Origin: Arion vulgaris
Taxonomy: Eukaryota; Mollusca; Gastropoda; Stylommatophora; Arionidae
Direction of reading: 5' to 3'
Assembly: GCA_020796225.1 (NCBI GenBank)
Contig: CM036767.1
Coordinates: forward strand, 21,954,927 to 22,018,926
DNA length: 64,000 nucleotides
Positions 32,240-44,109 of this stretch are shown piece by piece; within the stretch, counting starts at the first letter, position 1, and each line of letters begins with the position of its first letter. A program made the translations under genes and the position numbers. The notes below the pieces were generated by a model. That model was given only the letters and a program-made list of their open reading frames with translations, was not told the DNA's origin and ran no database searches.

Positions 32240-32950
32240 GCCTTTACAGACGGTTAATTGGCATATGTATTACTATGACAACTTCTGAGTTTGTGCTTGT
32301 CTCTCTTGTCTTTCAGATCATACTTAAGTCTCTTCTCTAAAGATTTTGCACCTTTGCATAATAGTGTATTCCACACAACTCTGTCATCAGCTAGTTTTTA
32401 TAATATTTCTTTGGACCGATAGAAGAGTTCTACATTGAGGCCTTGCAGACATCCTTATATCTGAGCAGTGGTCTGCCATGGGGCCTTTTCCATTCAGCAA
32501 GTTCACAGAACAACACCTGTTGTGGTATGTTGCTATTGTTCATTCCCTCACATGTCCAAGCCATCTTAGTCTTCTACTGCTGAGCATGCCAATGATGGAT
32601 ATGCAAGTTTGCACGTTGCAGTACTTCAGAGGTGGTTATCTTGTGTACCACCTGATGTTCATAATCTTGCGGAGACATCGAAGGTGAAAGATGTTAAGTC
32701 TTCTCTCGTGTCTTGAGTAGGCTGTCCATGTTTCTTAGTCATATAGTAGAGAACTAATTACACAGGCTCGATATATTTGAATCTTCGTCTGCAATGTTAG
32801 CTATGCGTTGTCCCACGTTATCTTTGATAGTTTACCGAATGTAGTAGCCACACTACCTGTAAGAGCGTTGATTTCTTCATCAAGAGAGAGGCTAGCAGTG
32901 ACTATGTAACCAAGATAGCACAATCTTTGAGTGCTAGATGGGTGCAATTT
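32240..32950 (-). mobile_element. LINE-I 3' part, broken
   Basis: Minus-strand reading, with stops: TASLSLDEEINALTGSVA, TLQTKIQIYRACVISSLLYD, ETWTAYSRHERRLNIFHLRC, LRKIMNIRWYTR, PLKYCNVQTCISIIGMLSSR, RRLRWLGHV. This is the classic order at the C-terminus of a non-LTR retrotransposon. Its 3' end (32240-32420) is the inverse of 300-480. Confidence 0.8.
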
Positions 32951-33305
32951 AAAGTGATATTTGTTGATGCTTTACTTCCCTCACAAAAAAAAAACTGTGA
33001 TTCAATATAATATTTAGTTAAATATATACATTTAACTATTTATAGCTACAGTGACAGCCTGAAAGTATTAGTACAAATAGAAAGAAACTGATCTATGTTA
33101 AAAGCAGGAATATCGGCTTGGTGTGATTGACACTTGTTTGTACGCCGCTATAGTGGTCAATAGTATGGATTGAGTTAATAAATACACATTTCTCCTGTAA
33201 TATCCAAGCAGTGTTTGGCTACTTCTTCTTAAGTACACAATATATATTCTTGATTTATCTTCTACAAAGCAATATAGAGTTGGAGTGTCTGTGTATTTTA
33301 TACCC
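32950..33305. other. No feature recognised
   Basis: AT-rich sequence without supported features. Confidence 0.4.
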
Positions 33306-33307
33306 GG

Positions 33308-33480
33308 CCCGGACACGAGCTAGAATGATAGTTAATCGCGTGTCCAACGGTACGTCAACCTAGCCGGACACGAGCTAGAATTGATAGCAATACAGCGTGT
33401 CCCAAACTGGGGTACGTCAACGCCGACACGGCTGAATTGATAGCTAATACAGCGTCCAACTGGGTAGTCAACGAGTGTTC
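33308..33480. repeat. ~55-bp tandem repeat, 3 degenerate copies
   Basis: Units carry GGACACGAGCTAGAATGATA, ACAGCGTGTCC and GGTACGTCAAC, with several single-base gaps between copies. Confidence 0.8.
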
Positions 33481-33751
33481 GAGGCTCACAGGGATCCTCG
33501 AGCTCTTAAAGAAATATTATGATATTAGACATTTCAAATAGAAATAAAAAAATGTAAAAACAGTGGTAAACTAGTTCCGCTGCGAATTCAAATGTCCCGG
33601 TCAGACCGAAGTCTAAATATCTGACAGAACAAATGAAAGATAATTTGAAGTTTTCACAGTCTGAGAACATTGTTTCTATTGTAACACAGAGGGTAATCAT
33701 GTGTCCTGTTCATATTGAGCTTGTTTATGAATCCTTTTCTCTTTCATATTA

Positions 33752-34012
33752 CTTATTTATAGAAGTCTGCGTAGAGGGAGGGGACGTAGTGATCTTGTGT
33801 GTGCTTGTTCTAATGAACTTTGTCAGCTGATATTCATTTTCGTAAGTCTGTTCTTGATGCTTTGTTTCATCTTTTGCGTGGTCTTCCTCTTGTTTTGTAC
33901 TGGTTATACGTTTTATGTGTGGCTCTCTGTGGCAGGCGATACCAGGGCATTCTTGTCGGGTGTCCAAACCATTTAATCTGTTGTTCTGTTACATGACTGG
34001 TTTCACATCTAT
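33752..34012 (-). mobile_element. LINE-G 3'-end fragment
   Basis: Minus-strand reading VTEQQIKWFGHPTRMPW, then QYKTRGRPRKR, the usual WFGH...GRPRKR end of a LINE. The downstream part recurs in the same orientation at 51110-51243 (GCGTGGTCTTCCTCTTG). Bases 34012-34570 hold nothing else recognised. Confidence 0.65.
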
Positions 34013-34574
34013 TTGGGGTGTACCGCAGCAAAAGGTATTTAAAAGTGGGTGCGCGGTAATGCAAAGTTTGGAAACCGCTGCCTTATTACTAAGGGACGAG
34101 GTTATCTTTGTCTATCTGTGATGCGTAATAATACAACAGTGGCGGTTAGGTTTACTGTGCTCATTTCCCACCACCTGGTTACGCCCATATCTACTAAACT
34201 CTAGTTAAGGAAAGAAAATAAACCACCTTTCATATCATGTGGCATATTGGTGAGTACGGTGTTAGGTCCATATTATTCATTGACATATGCACACGATGTG
34301 GTTAACATCAAGTTGGCCGCCTTTACTTTCCAGTGTCTTTTCCTGGTACCCAATTGAGACTGGGTAAGCATGAAATATGCTTAGCGGGTAAACATGTAAC
34401 GAGTGAGTCTTACTCCACCGTCATCTATAACAGCTGTGACTTAAGAGTTCGAGAAATGTTGCGAAAATGTAGAACAAATGCGACCATAATAACTAATCGA
34501 GCTTGACATCAGTATTGTGCAGATTTGAACCAATCTGTATTCTAGGTATGCTAGGTTTATTATGTGCGGCCGTA

Positions 34575-34682
34575 CTCTTTATAAACTTAACAAATATCTT
34601 GCTCTTTATAAACTTAACAAATACCTTGCTCTTTATAAACTTAACAAATACCTTGCTCTTTATAAACTTAACAAATAGCAGA
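34575..34682. repeat. 27-bp tandem repeat, 4 copies
   Basis: Unit CTCTTTATAAACTTAACAAA plus TACCTTG. Bases 34682-35340 hold nothing recognised. A 68-codon minus-strand frame at 34854-35060 resembles no family known to me. Confidence 0.95.
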
Positions 34683-35343
34683 TATATGAAGAATTTTAAA
34701 TTAGTTTAGTCGATATATGACATGTATAACTGGACAGCACATCAATTAGCTCTCAAATGATCATATGTCTTCCTTCGTATGAGCCTCAGTGTGCGGCTAC
34801 TGATGATGTCAGTTCTGTGTTGATTTACTATTCTTTGTTGGCTTCGAGTACACTTATCTTGTATTGCTACACTCCCATTTGATTTGATATTCATGTAGTG
34901 TGGGTTTGGGTTTCAGATTCATCATCATTGCTTGAACCATTAACAGCCTGTTCTCCTTTAGGGCATTCAGAGCATAAATTTGGTTAATTGTTCTTGCATT
35001 TTTTATAGTAGCACGACCACAATCGGATCGAGACCGGCAGGACTCGAAGGCAAGATCCACATTTGAGTCCCTGAGAAGATCTCATCTTATTTAATTAAGG
35101 TACATGACCACATGCGTAGGTTGTCATGTTCCTCCAAAAATCTCTGCCTCTGGTTCTAATTAAGAGCTCTGATGCCGTTTTAACTCCGCCTCGTCATGAT
35201 GTTAACCAGTTTAGAACCCTGTCTCTCTGTCGACATTGTCTATGTTCCTCTGTTTCTTATCTGTTTTCACAATATATTCAAGCATTTCTCATTTCGGAAC
35301 ATGTCTCAAGAATCTATATTGTTTCTTTCCTTATGAGTTACGA

Positions 35344-35601
35344 GTCTCTGTGGCGTAGAGCTTAGGTACTCGTCTCTCGTGCCTAAGGTACCAGGTTCAC
35401 TCCTCGGAAGCCATCTGGATATTTTTGAAGAGATCTCTGATCTCAGTGTAGGTGAGATCGAGTTCCTAGTCATATATCGGAGATGGACGATAAAATGTAA
35501 GTCCCGTGTTCAATTTGAGTACGTAAAAGAACCACTGGCCGTTCAAAATCAGGAAAAGATGGATTGCACCGGCAAAATTATTTCTCTGTTATGCTTTTTA
35601 T
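35344..35601 (+). mobile_element. SINE1 copy 5, 3'-truncated
   Basis: Clear head GTCTCTGTGGCGTAGAG with A-box, CCAGGTTCACTCC as B-box, then GATCTCAGTGTAGGTGAGAT. It ends before the ATTG tail. Confidence 0.85.
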
Positions 35602-35841
35602 AATCGATCTGTTCTCGCCTGCTCTTTCTTGAGAACATTATAATGTGTTCTCTTTTCTGTACATGATATTATCATCATTTGAGGGGATCTACGAGATTAA
35701 CAACATTCAGTTATGTTTTTTGTGCCTGGTTACGAAAGAGTAAATAATAATGACCGTGCCGATACATAATGAAAGCGACATGATGACTGGTAAACACATG
35801 TGGTGGTGTGCATTGCAATGAAGTTAATCACATAGTGACAT

Positions 35842-36335
35842 CTACATTGGTTGATAACAGCAACTTATGAGTAACATAATTATTAGAGCTAGCTAGTTGT
35901 GAAATCAGAAACTTATGTGTAACATAATTACTAGAGCTAGCTGCTTGTGATAACAGAAACTTATGTGTAACATAATTACTAGAGCTAGTTGTTGTGATAA
36001 CGAAACTTATGGTTAACATAATTATAGGCTAGTTGTTGTGATAACAGCAACTTATGAGTTGCATAATTACTAGAGCTAGTTGGTTGTGATAACGTGCAAG
36101 TCTTATGAAATTGTTCATAATTCTAGAGCTAGAATTGTGTCGTAGTCGTACTAGGCTAGCAATTGGTGTCTAACTCTATGAGTCTAGCAATTGGTGTCTA
36201 AGCTCGTCTGTAGGCTGGAAGTTGGTTGTAAGTCCTGTAGGGAAACGCTCGTCTGTAGGGCTAGGAATTGGTGTCGTAAGCTCGTCTGTAGTGCTAGGAA
36301 TTGGTGTCGTAAGCTCGTCTTAGGGTGAGGGCCTG
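35842..36335. repeat. 48-bp and ~31-bp degenerate tandem repeats
   Basis: Six units with AACTTATGTGTAACATAATT and CTAGAGCTAGCTG (35842-36120) pass into shorter, decayed units with GGAATTGGTGTCGTAAGCTC (to 36335). Many single-base gaps. Confidence 0.8.
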
Positions 36336-36419
36336 AGGGCAGGTTGGTGTCCTACGAAATAAGAGTTTGTGGTTCGAATTCTGTGTTTGGTAATTTGTTT
36401 TTTTCTGGAAGCCTCTAAT

Positions 36420-36762
36420 GCTTGTTCTTCTTCTTCACCTTTCAGCTCCCAGCGGTAGACAAGTCTTCAACAAACGTCTTCCAGCTCTTCCTCTCTCTTG
36501 CCACCCTTTCCAATTCTTTCTATATTTCATCTATCTTTTTAATATCAGTCTCTAGCTTTCTTCTCCAGGTCTGTCTAGGCCTTTCCCACTCCTCTCTCTC
36601 TGCGGGTTCCAAAACAGTGCCTGTCTTGCAATGCTGCAGGTCGATACTCTCAATGGATGCCCTATCCATCGCCATCATCTCTTCCTTAGCTCTTTCATCA
36701 CTGGTATCTGACTGCTTAGTTATTTCTCTGAGTTCCTCGTTCGTAAACTTGTCATAGACTCA
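36420..36762 (-). mobile_element. LINE-C-type 3'-end fragment
   Basis: Minus-strand reading: [74 protein letters not shown]. The RPRxTWRRxLExD and ARxRxxWKxxVxGL blocks mark the end of a LINE polyprotein. It lies close behind the GPCR exon, within its likely intron. Confidence 0.7.
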
Positions 36763-36858
36763 GTCATTCTATTCTAAGTTCACTGTTTATTTATTGATCA
36801 TATTCATTGGGTTCTTAACATCAATTATTCTCCATATTTAATTAACATACTTGCTTAC

Positions 36859-37680
36859 CTTTCTCTTGCCTTTCAGCTGTTGCAAATCCCTGTCCTCGTG
36901 GGCGTTGCCTGGTGTTGTCCGCTTCCAAAGAAGTATGGCAACAATGGAATATGTAACAGCTAGTATCACCAGAGGTATGACGTATGTTATAAACATAACA
37001 AACATAGTGAAAGTCCGTCGAGCTTCAGGTGGTGTCCACTGCTCGTCACAGTGGTCAAAATCTGCGTAACTTTTAACCCGACTGACCACTAACTGGACGG
37101 ACGACAGACTTACAGAGCATATCCAAATAATGCCAATCGTATATCTGGCTCTTTTTGTGGTCAAACGGGCTCTTAGTGGAAATGTTACGACTAAGAACCT
37201 ATCAATTCCTATAGCCATGTTGGTGAAAACGCTTGCAGAAACAGATAAATGCTGCATGAAAAGAACGATAGGACACATTGGTTTAGAGAAGATCCAGGTA
37301 CGTGTCATGACGTATGTGAAAGTAAAGGGCATACAAAATATTGCCATAATTAGATCAGAAATGGCCAGGTTGATGAGAAACGGACGAATATCCGTTCGAC
37401 TTCTCCTACCCATGAGGAAGACAATAACAACAAGTACGTTTCCAACAACAGAGAAGAGAACTGTCAATGAATATAATATAATAAGACTTGTTCTTGTTTC
37501 TAGCGATAACAATGTATTACTAGATTCAGAAACTGATGACATGTTTTCAGAACTAAACCTGATCGAAGTGTTCAAATCTATATTCAATATGCTTTGATTT
37601 AGTGATAAGAGTTGGCCTGTTAGAGCACATATTTCTTGAGGGCAGCCAGCTGTACCCCTCTGTGACAGTTCATTGTTCAT
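36859..37680 (-). CDS. Class A (rhodopsin-like) GPCR, first coding exon, TM1-TM5
   Basis: This 274-codon exon encodes the first five membrane helices of a peptide-type G-protein-coupled receptor at the cell surface. The start is the ATG at 37680; an in-frame TGA lies eight codons upstream. Residues 1-60 are an extracellular Ser/Asn-rich tail with N-glycosylation sequons. TM1 holds VVGNVLVVIVFL (GN motif), TM2 NLAISDLIMA (LAxxD), and TM3 starts after WIFSKPMC (conserved Cys). The DRY box reads DRF in GIDRFLVVTFPLR. TM4 has the conserved Trp (IIWICSVSL) and TM5 the conserved Pro (VIPLVILAVTYSI). The third loop ends GKRK, followed by GTAAGC, a strong splice donor in phase 0 (36858-36853). No signal peptide is seen. 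Similarity is nearest the tachykinin/leucokinin/neuropeptide-receptor group; the ligand is unknown. TM6-TM7 must lie in a further exon that I could not find. Confidence 0.85.
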
Positions 37681-37684
37681 TCTA

Positions 37685-37998
37685 GATTTCAATATTTGAA
37701 AAATACAGAATCATAGTCACTGCCTGGGAGACACACATTGACGCCACTGTTTATTGCCATATTAGTTTTCTGTAGAACCATCATCATAAAAGGTTCTGAG
37801 GAAAAAAGAAAATCCAACCATGTACACAATTTTAAATAAAATGTTAGCTAACATATTTAACAAGGAAATAACAATAATATGAAATGTTAATTAAATATAC
37901 TAAATATTACTGGACTTTAGTGATGTATATATAATAAGATAGATAGATAGACTTGTAACAATATAAACCGCTTCAACACAAATCGTCTTCAAAGATTC
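37685..37998. other. GPCR upstream region, nothing else recognised
   Basis: AT-rich sequence 5' of the receptor exon. ATCTAG next to the start codon could be a splice acceptor, but no promoter or 5' exon can be named. Confidence 0.35.
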
Positions 37999-37999
37999 G

Positions 38000-38255
38000 C
38001 CCGTGCGGTGTCGGGCCCACAAGGAAAGCAAACAATAGTACTACTGCGACCTACAAGACATATCGTAAGAGGTGACTGATGTAGGACCTAGGGAAGCTAC
38101 CATATCAAATAAAAAGCGTCACAGAAATCGGACTGTGCTGGCCTACTTGTAGGCGCATAACTGGTACAAGGTGCAACGCTTTAGGCTCTTAGGATCACAT
38201 ACAAATCACACAGAGGGGTTAACAAGTGGTCTATATGGAGCGTTGAAAGAACATA
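38000..38255 (+). mobile_element. SINE2 copy 5
   Basis: Full-length copy with GTGCGGTGTCGGGCCCAC, GTAAGAGGTGACTGATGTAG and GCCTACTTGTAGGCGCATAA, and a reduced tail. Bases 38255-38580 hold nothing recognised. Confidence 0.85.
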
Positions 38256-38581
38256 GTTCAAGGACATACAAAAACGTCGGTTTCAGATAATGAGAAAGAA
38301 ATAAGGAAGAACAGAGTGAACTAGTTTTGTTTTCCCTTAATGCGCTTACACGCATCGTGTACTAATGATGAAGGTAAATATATCATATTTTTGTTAATTA
38401 TTTTGAGGGCACCTTCAAATCTAATAAGCACATTTTACCTGTAACAATAAGTGTATTAGATAGTTAGTTAACAGGTGTGATGAAACAGTACTTTTGGCAG
38501 ACATTGACCACTATCAGTTAAAAGTAAAGTGCACACCTGCTGATAGTTCCCATCTTTCAGGGCGTATACACACATTACATT

Positions 38582-39025
38582 AATTGATTGATTGATTGAT
38601 ATCACAATCATCATTGCACTTCGGTGAGTAACGATGTGTGCTCCGATCTCTTTCTAACACAGGAAGATCTCAGCTACAGTGCACGAACTCCAAGCACCGG
38701 TGAGGATGCCGATATAATTTTAAAGATGGTGAAGATACTTTTGTAGGAACTTTTATTTATAATCTTTTCTAATTAATTTTGCTCGTGCAGCGGTTTACCA
38801 GCCTGCTCTTCTCGATTTTGAACTGCCAAGGGTTCTTTTACGTGCTCAAATTGAACACGGGACCAACATTTTATCGTCCGTCTCCGATAAGACTATTATA
38901 GTAATTCGATCTCACCTACACTGAGATCGCGGATCGCTGGAAACATATCCAGAAGTCTCCACTACAGATCAAATCTGGTACCTTTGACACGACAGACGAT
39001 CACCTAACCTCTACGTCACAGAGAA
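38582..39025 (-). mobile_element. SINE1 copy 6
   Basis: Full-length, from (ATTG)n at 38582 to the tRNA-like head CTAACCTCTACGTCACAGAG. Confidence 0.9.
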
Positions 39026-39199
39026 CCACATATGCACACATTACGTTGTCTTTGAATGGATCCTTACAGATTCATGACAAGATTGACATCAAATGTCCAC
39101 AGTCTCTATATAGCAATCTGGCCTTGGTATAGACATCACCATGGGATAGTCGATCCAGAAAGAATTTTGATTTCCAACATAGTCCAGATCAGATGCTTC

Positions 39200-39337
39200 A
39201 CTACATGTCAATTTCAGAGTTATCATTTTCAATTTTCTCATTACAGTGAACACATGTGTGTCCAAGAAATGTCAATTTCAGAGTTATCATTTCCAGTTTT
39301 CTCATCACAGTGAACACATGTGTGTCCAAGAAATGAA
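39200..39337. repeat. ~70-bp tandem duplication
   Basis: TCAATTTCAGAGTTATCATT through TGTGTGTCCAAGAAATG occurs twice in a row. Confidence 0.9.
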
Positions 39338-39349
39338 AAATCCTAACAT

Positions 39350-39475
39350 GAAAAGCCTCTCGGCGATTGCACTAGCCATGCGACCATTACATTCCTCTCT
39401 GAGGCTCTCGTCCCACATGTTCTACATCGCCCTAACAAGCGGTACTACAGACGGTAATGACAGTTATATGCAACA
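39350..39475. repeat. Dispersed repeat R6, copy 2
   Basis: Diverged copy of 21185-21302. Confidence 0.6.
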
Positions 39476-39601
39476 ACGCACAAACTGACAAACACATGGA
39501 GATATCATTACATAACTTTGGGATGGACGGCAAGAAGCAAAGTGCCACTGGATCATTGAAGAAGAAGGTGTCTTTAAACAATACTAGTATATCCACTAGT
39601 T

Positions 39602-39858
39602 GCCTTCTTCGAACGCTCCATATCGATCACTTGTTAACTACTCTGTGCGATTTGTATATGATCTGAGCCGAAGAGCGATTGTACGTTGTGCTAGCTATGC
39701 GCTTACAGGTAGACCGGCACATACGATTTCTGCAACGCTTTTTATTTAGTAGGGTAGGTTCCCTAGGTCCTTTATCAGTCGCCCCTTACGACATGCGTTG
39801 TGGGCCTCAGTGGTACTATTCTTTCTTTCCTTGCGGGTCCCGGTACCACAAGGACGAT
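39602..39858 (-). mobile_element. SINE2 copy 6
   Basis: Inverse copy with CTTCTTCGAACGCTCCATAT near its tail and GGGTCCCGGTACCACA near its head. Bases 39858-40170 hold nothing recognised. Confidence 0.8.
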
Positions 39859-40174
39859 ATCCACTACTAAGCCTGGAGATACAAGGTTGCTTACTACACA
39901 CAAGAACCAACCGCTTCCGAATGGGTTGGAACAAAAGAATTAATTCAGACACAAAGATTATTCACTTTTCTGGACAACATTTGAATTTTAAAGACCGAAT
40001 TTCCAGCCATTTCATATGGCTGGTCTACTTCTAAAATGAAGACTGTTGAGACTATTTTCACAAAAACTTTTAGCTCAGTAAACCCCAGGAATCTTTAAAA
40101 ACAATAGAACAGAACGAATTAGACAAGATTTAAACACGATTTTAAAATGCAATGCAACGACTTTGACCAAATTC

Positions 40175-42052
40175 TCAGTCTATTATTACCGATTTCATCT
40201 TTGAAAAAGTTAAACATTGTTAATCTATTAGTACAACTTTCATCTACGACAAGTTAAACATTGTTTATCTATTAGTCAACTTATCTTTGACAGAGTTAAA
40301 CACTGTTTATCTATTAGTACAACTTTCATCTTGACAGATTAAACACTGTTTATCTATTAGTACAATTTATCTACGACAGAGTTAAACATTGTTTATCTAT
40401 TAGTACAACTTTTATCTTTGACAAAGTTAAACACTGTTTATCTATTAGTACAACTTTCATCTACGACAGAGTTAAACATTGTTTATCTATTAGTACAACT
40501 TATCTTGACAAAGTTAAACACTGTTTATCTATTAGTACACCTCATCAAGCAAAGTGAAACTTGCTTTATCTATTATACAACTTTTATCTTTGACAAAGTT
40601 AAACACTGTTTATCTATTAGTACACCTTTCATCTACGACAAAGTGAAACATTGTTTATCTATTAGTACAACTTTTATCTTTGACAAAGTTAAACATTGTT
40701 TATCTATTAGTACAACTTTCATCTTTGACAGAGTTAAACATTGTTTATCTATTAGTACAACTTTTATCTTTGACAGAGTTAAACACTGTTTATCTATTAG
40801 TACAACTTTTATCTTTGACAGAGTTAAACATTGTTTATCTATTAGTACAACTTTCATCTACGACAAAGTTAAACATTGTTTATCTATTAGTACAACTTTT
40901 ATCTTTGACAAAGTTAAACACTGTTTATCTATTAGTACACCTTTCATCTACGACAAAGTGAAACATTGTTTATCTATTAGTACAACTTTTATCTTTGACA
41001 AAGTTAAACATTGTTTATCTATTAGTACAACTTTTATCTTTGACAGAGTTAAACACTGTTTATCTATTAGTACACCTTTCATCTTTGACAAAGTTAAACA
41101 CTGTTTATCTATTAGTACACCTTTCATCTACGACAAAGTGAAACATTGTTTATCTATTAGTACAACTTTTATCTTTGACAGAGTTAAACATTGTTTATCT
41201 ATTAGTACAACTTTTATCTTTGACAGAGTTAAACACTGTTTATCCATTAGTACAACTTTTATCTTTGACAAAGTTAAACATTGTTTATCTATTAGTACAA
41301 CTTTCATCTTTGACAGAGTTAAACATTGTTTATCTATTAGTACAACTTTTATCTTTGACAGAGTTAAACACTGTTTATCTATTAGTACAACTTTTATCTT
41401 TGACAGAGTTAAACATTGTTTATCTATTAGTACACCTTTCATCTACGACAAAGTTAAACATTGTTTATCTATTAGTACAACTTTTATCTTTGACAAAGTT
41501 AAACACTGTTTATCTATTAGTACACCTTTCATCTACGACAAAGTGAAACATTGTTTATCTATTAGTACAACTTTTATCTTTGACAAAGTTAAACATTGTT
41601 TATCTATTAGTACAACTTTTATCTTTGACAGAGTTAAACACTGTTTATCTATTAGTACACCTTTCATCTTTGACAAAGTTAAACACTGTTTATCTATTAG
41701 TACACCTTTCATCTACGACAAAGTGAAACATTGTTTATCTATTAGTACAACTTTTATCTTTGACAAAGTTAAACATTGTTTATCTATTAGTACAACTTTT
41801 ATCTTTGACAGAGTTAAACACTGTTTATCCATTAGTACAACTTTTATCTTTGACAGAGTTAAACATTGTTTATCTATTAGTACAACTTTCATCTTTGACA
41901 AAGTTAAACACTGTTTATCTATTAGTACAACTTTTATCTTTGACAAAGTGAAACATTGTTTATCTATTAGTACAACTTTTATCTACGACAAAGTTAAACA
42001 CTGTTTATCTATTAGTACACCTTTCATCTACGACAAAGTGAAACATTGTAAA
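40175..42052. repeat. 45-bp array with higher-order structure, about 41 copies
   Basis: Unit AAAGTTAAACACTGTTTATC plus TATTAGTACAACTTTTATCTTTGAC. Variants (CACCTTTCATCTACG, GAGTTAAACATTG, GTGAAACATTG) recur as ordered groups. A group of 13 units (585 bp) starting at about 41128 repeats at about 41713, and a related group starts near 40633. Left-end units (40175-40560) are decayed and interior ones are clean. The 563-codon open frame follows from a 45-bp unit without stops. Confidence 0.95.
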
Positions 42053-42177
42053 TATCTGATATGCGGGATGTATTTTCATTGTTACAAATTGAGCATAATT
42101 AAAGCATAGTGATTAATCACAAATGTTGGTACTCGTATGTGGGCGTATCTACATGTGGGCGGACCCGCATGTAGACG

Positions 42178-42305
42178 GATAGGGAACGGTGTCTCGGTTC
42201 CTAAGACCATCGAAAATATATGTTTTCCGATGGTCTTAGGCGACCCCTGTGAAAGGGTCGTTCGACCCCCAAAGGGATCGCGATCTACAGGTTGAGAACC
42301 ACTAC
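42178..42305 (-). mobile_element. hAT terminal fragment of the SPIN/OC1 type
   Basis: Read on the minus strand it opens TAGTGGTTCTCAACCTGTAG and continues with CGACCCTTTCACAGGGGTCG, CCTAAGACCATCGGAAAACA and GATGGTCTTAGGAACCGAGA, with a hairpin around the AAGACCATCGG words. This closely matches, from memory, the 5' terminus of the SPIN/OC1 hAT transposons known for horizontal spread among vertebrates, an insect and a pond snail. The remainder of the element is not recognised. Confidence 0.75.
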
Positions 42306-42347
42306 ATTAACCTAAAGTAACTCATAAGAAGAGCATAGCAACAGCTG

Positions 42348-42435
42348 TTAACAGAACACGTTCTTCATATACACGACCATTTTCCAATTAATAGAACACG
42401 TTCTTCATATACACGACCATTTTCCAATTAATAGC
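42348..42435. repeat. 42-bp tandem duplication
   Basis: AGAACACGTTCTTCATATAC plus ACGACCATTTTCCAATTAAT occurs twice. Confidence 0.95.
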
Positions 42436-42675
42436 CTTAATGAACATCTGTTGATGTTAATAAAATATTCTCCAGCTGTTTGACTTGACATCGTCGTCCA
42501 GTAAGTTCCTGCTACTTATGAAAACAGCAGCAATATCTGACATTCTGAGTGCAATCCAAAAGTTATGGTACATAGAGATATCGTGCGGATTTCTATCAAC
42601 TTCAGATAGACCCATGCAATTTCGTTTTGTTTTCTGACAGTTCGGAACAGTATTAATCTGTGTTTTCTGGTATGT

Positions 42676-43115
42676 TCATCATCATCATCAAGTGTCTTGC
42701 CGACTGGCGTAGACGATCATAGATCACCAAAAATCTATGTATCTGGTGTTTCTATCGTCTCAGATGTTGACGCTTTACCGTGCCATGAAGTCAGGCTATC
42801 CAAAATGTCATATCCTTGTCTTCCTCCGTCTCGTCTATCCTCGATTTTATCAGTGTGTTCTAAACCTCCCCTCCTCATCACATGCCCAAAAAATGATTAT
42901 TGCTTCTTTCTTATATTGATGATAAGTTGTCTCTGTGTCTTGATCTCATTCTTCACCTCAACATTAGTCATTTTAGCAATCCATGGGATTCTCATCATTC
43001 TTCTATAAAGCCACATCTCTGTGGCTGTCAGAGATTCTTCGATCTGTGTGTTTATTGTCCATGACTCGCATCGGTATCTCAGTATTGGTTCTATGTATGT
43101 TATTTGGCCAATTTG
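42676..43115 (-). mobile_element. LINE-A-type 3'-end fragment
   Basis: Orientation and landmarks are as at 6655-7095: a CATCATCATC tail at 42678, then the complement of the FGH..KRH and W-rich blocks, and near 43080 the complement of a YRCESWTINTQ-like segment. 5'-truncated. Confidence 0.7.
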
Positions 43116-43640
43116 CTAATAAATATAAAAGTAATTGATTATCGTTTACTAAACTCGCATGATACCAATCCAGGCAGACTCATCTACGCGTAGTCTCCCA
43201 AGAAGATGTCGAAAGGTATACCCACTGGTAGTTGCCCGTTGCTCACTAGTTAAACACACTGCTTATTTTGTCCCTTAGATATCCATCATTGATTGTAGAA
43301 CGTCTAATTACTCGTACAAACTCTCCAGCTGCTGGATACATTCAACATTATTTCTAGTGGCTTTATTCAGCAGGTGGTCACATAGAAACCGAAGAACGTA
43401 TTCCCTATTTATCTTCAACCCCACGACGATCGATACTGTTGATGCACGCATCTATACCTACACATTGCCTTGAGCACAGATGTCCACGTGCGCTTCAGGA
43501 GGTTGGAAACCTTAAGAAGAAAACATCCTCTCATACATCACCCTGCAATTGTTTGACCTTTCAAAGAATCGAATGTGAGTCGGACTTAATAATGGTATTG
43601 TTGTACGAAGTCTTAGAGAAGAAAATAGTATCAATACATA
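43115..43640. other. No feature recognised
   Basis: Unassigned sequence with no supported gene or repeat. Confidence 0.4.
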
Positions 43641-43644
43641 AAGG

Positions 43645-44105
43645 GTAGAGTCTTCATTATTATACTGAACGTACGTGTTACATATGTTTTCTGTTAGAGT
43701 CTTCATCTTATACTGAACTTACGTGTTACATATGTTCTCTGTTAGAGTCTTCATCTTATACTGAACGTACGTGTTACATATGTTCTTTGTTAGATTCTTC
43801 ATTATTATACTGAACGTACGTGTTACATATGTTCTCTGTTAAGCCATCTATCTGACGTCGTGATTACAATTTCTCTGTTAGACTTATCTTATAGAACTAG
43901 TGATCATATCTTGTTAGATTCTTCATTATTATACTGAACGTACGTGTTACATATGTTCTCTGTTAGAGTCTTCATCTTATACTGAACTTACGTGTTACAT
44001 ATGTTCTCTGTTAGATTCTTCATTCTTATACTGAACGTACGTGTTACATATGTTCTTGTAAGTCTTCGATTTGTACTGTTCGTGTACTAGTTCGCTGTTA
44101 GATTC
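43645..44105. repeat. 48-bp tandem repeat, about 9 copies, partly scrambled
   Basis: Unit TTAGAGTCTTCATCTTATAC plus TGAACGTACGTGTTACATAT and GTTCTCTG. Copies around 43840-43915 and 44050-44100 are heavily decayed. Confidence 0.9.
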
Positions 44106-44109
44106 ATTC

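Noticed and set aside
34854..35060. 68-codon minus-strand frame
   Set aside because: No family recognised, no splice or start support, and too short to call a gene.
36422..36757. Second exon of the GPCR
   Set aside because: The minus strand here reads as a LINE C-terminus ([23 protein letters not shown]), not TM6-TM7.
40418..42109. 563-codon open frame
   Set aside because: It is a stop-free reading of a 45-bp array. Other frames and the opposite strand are also open, and nothing suggests coding.
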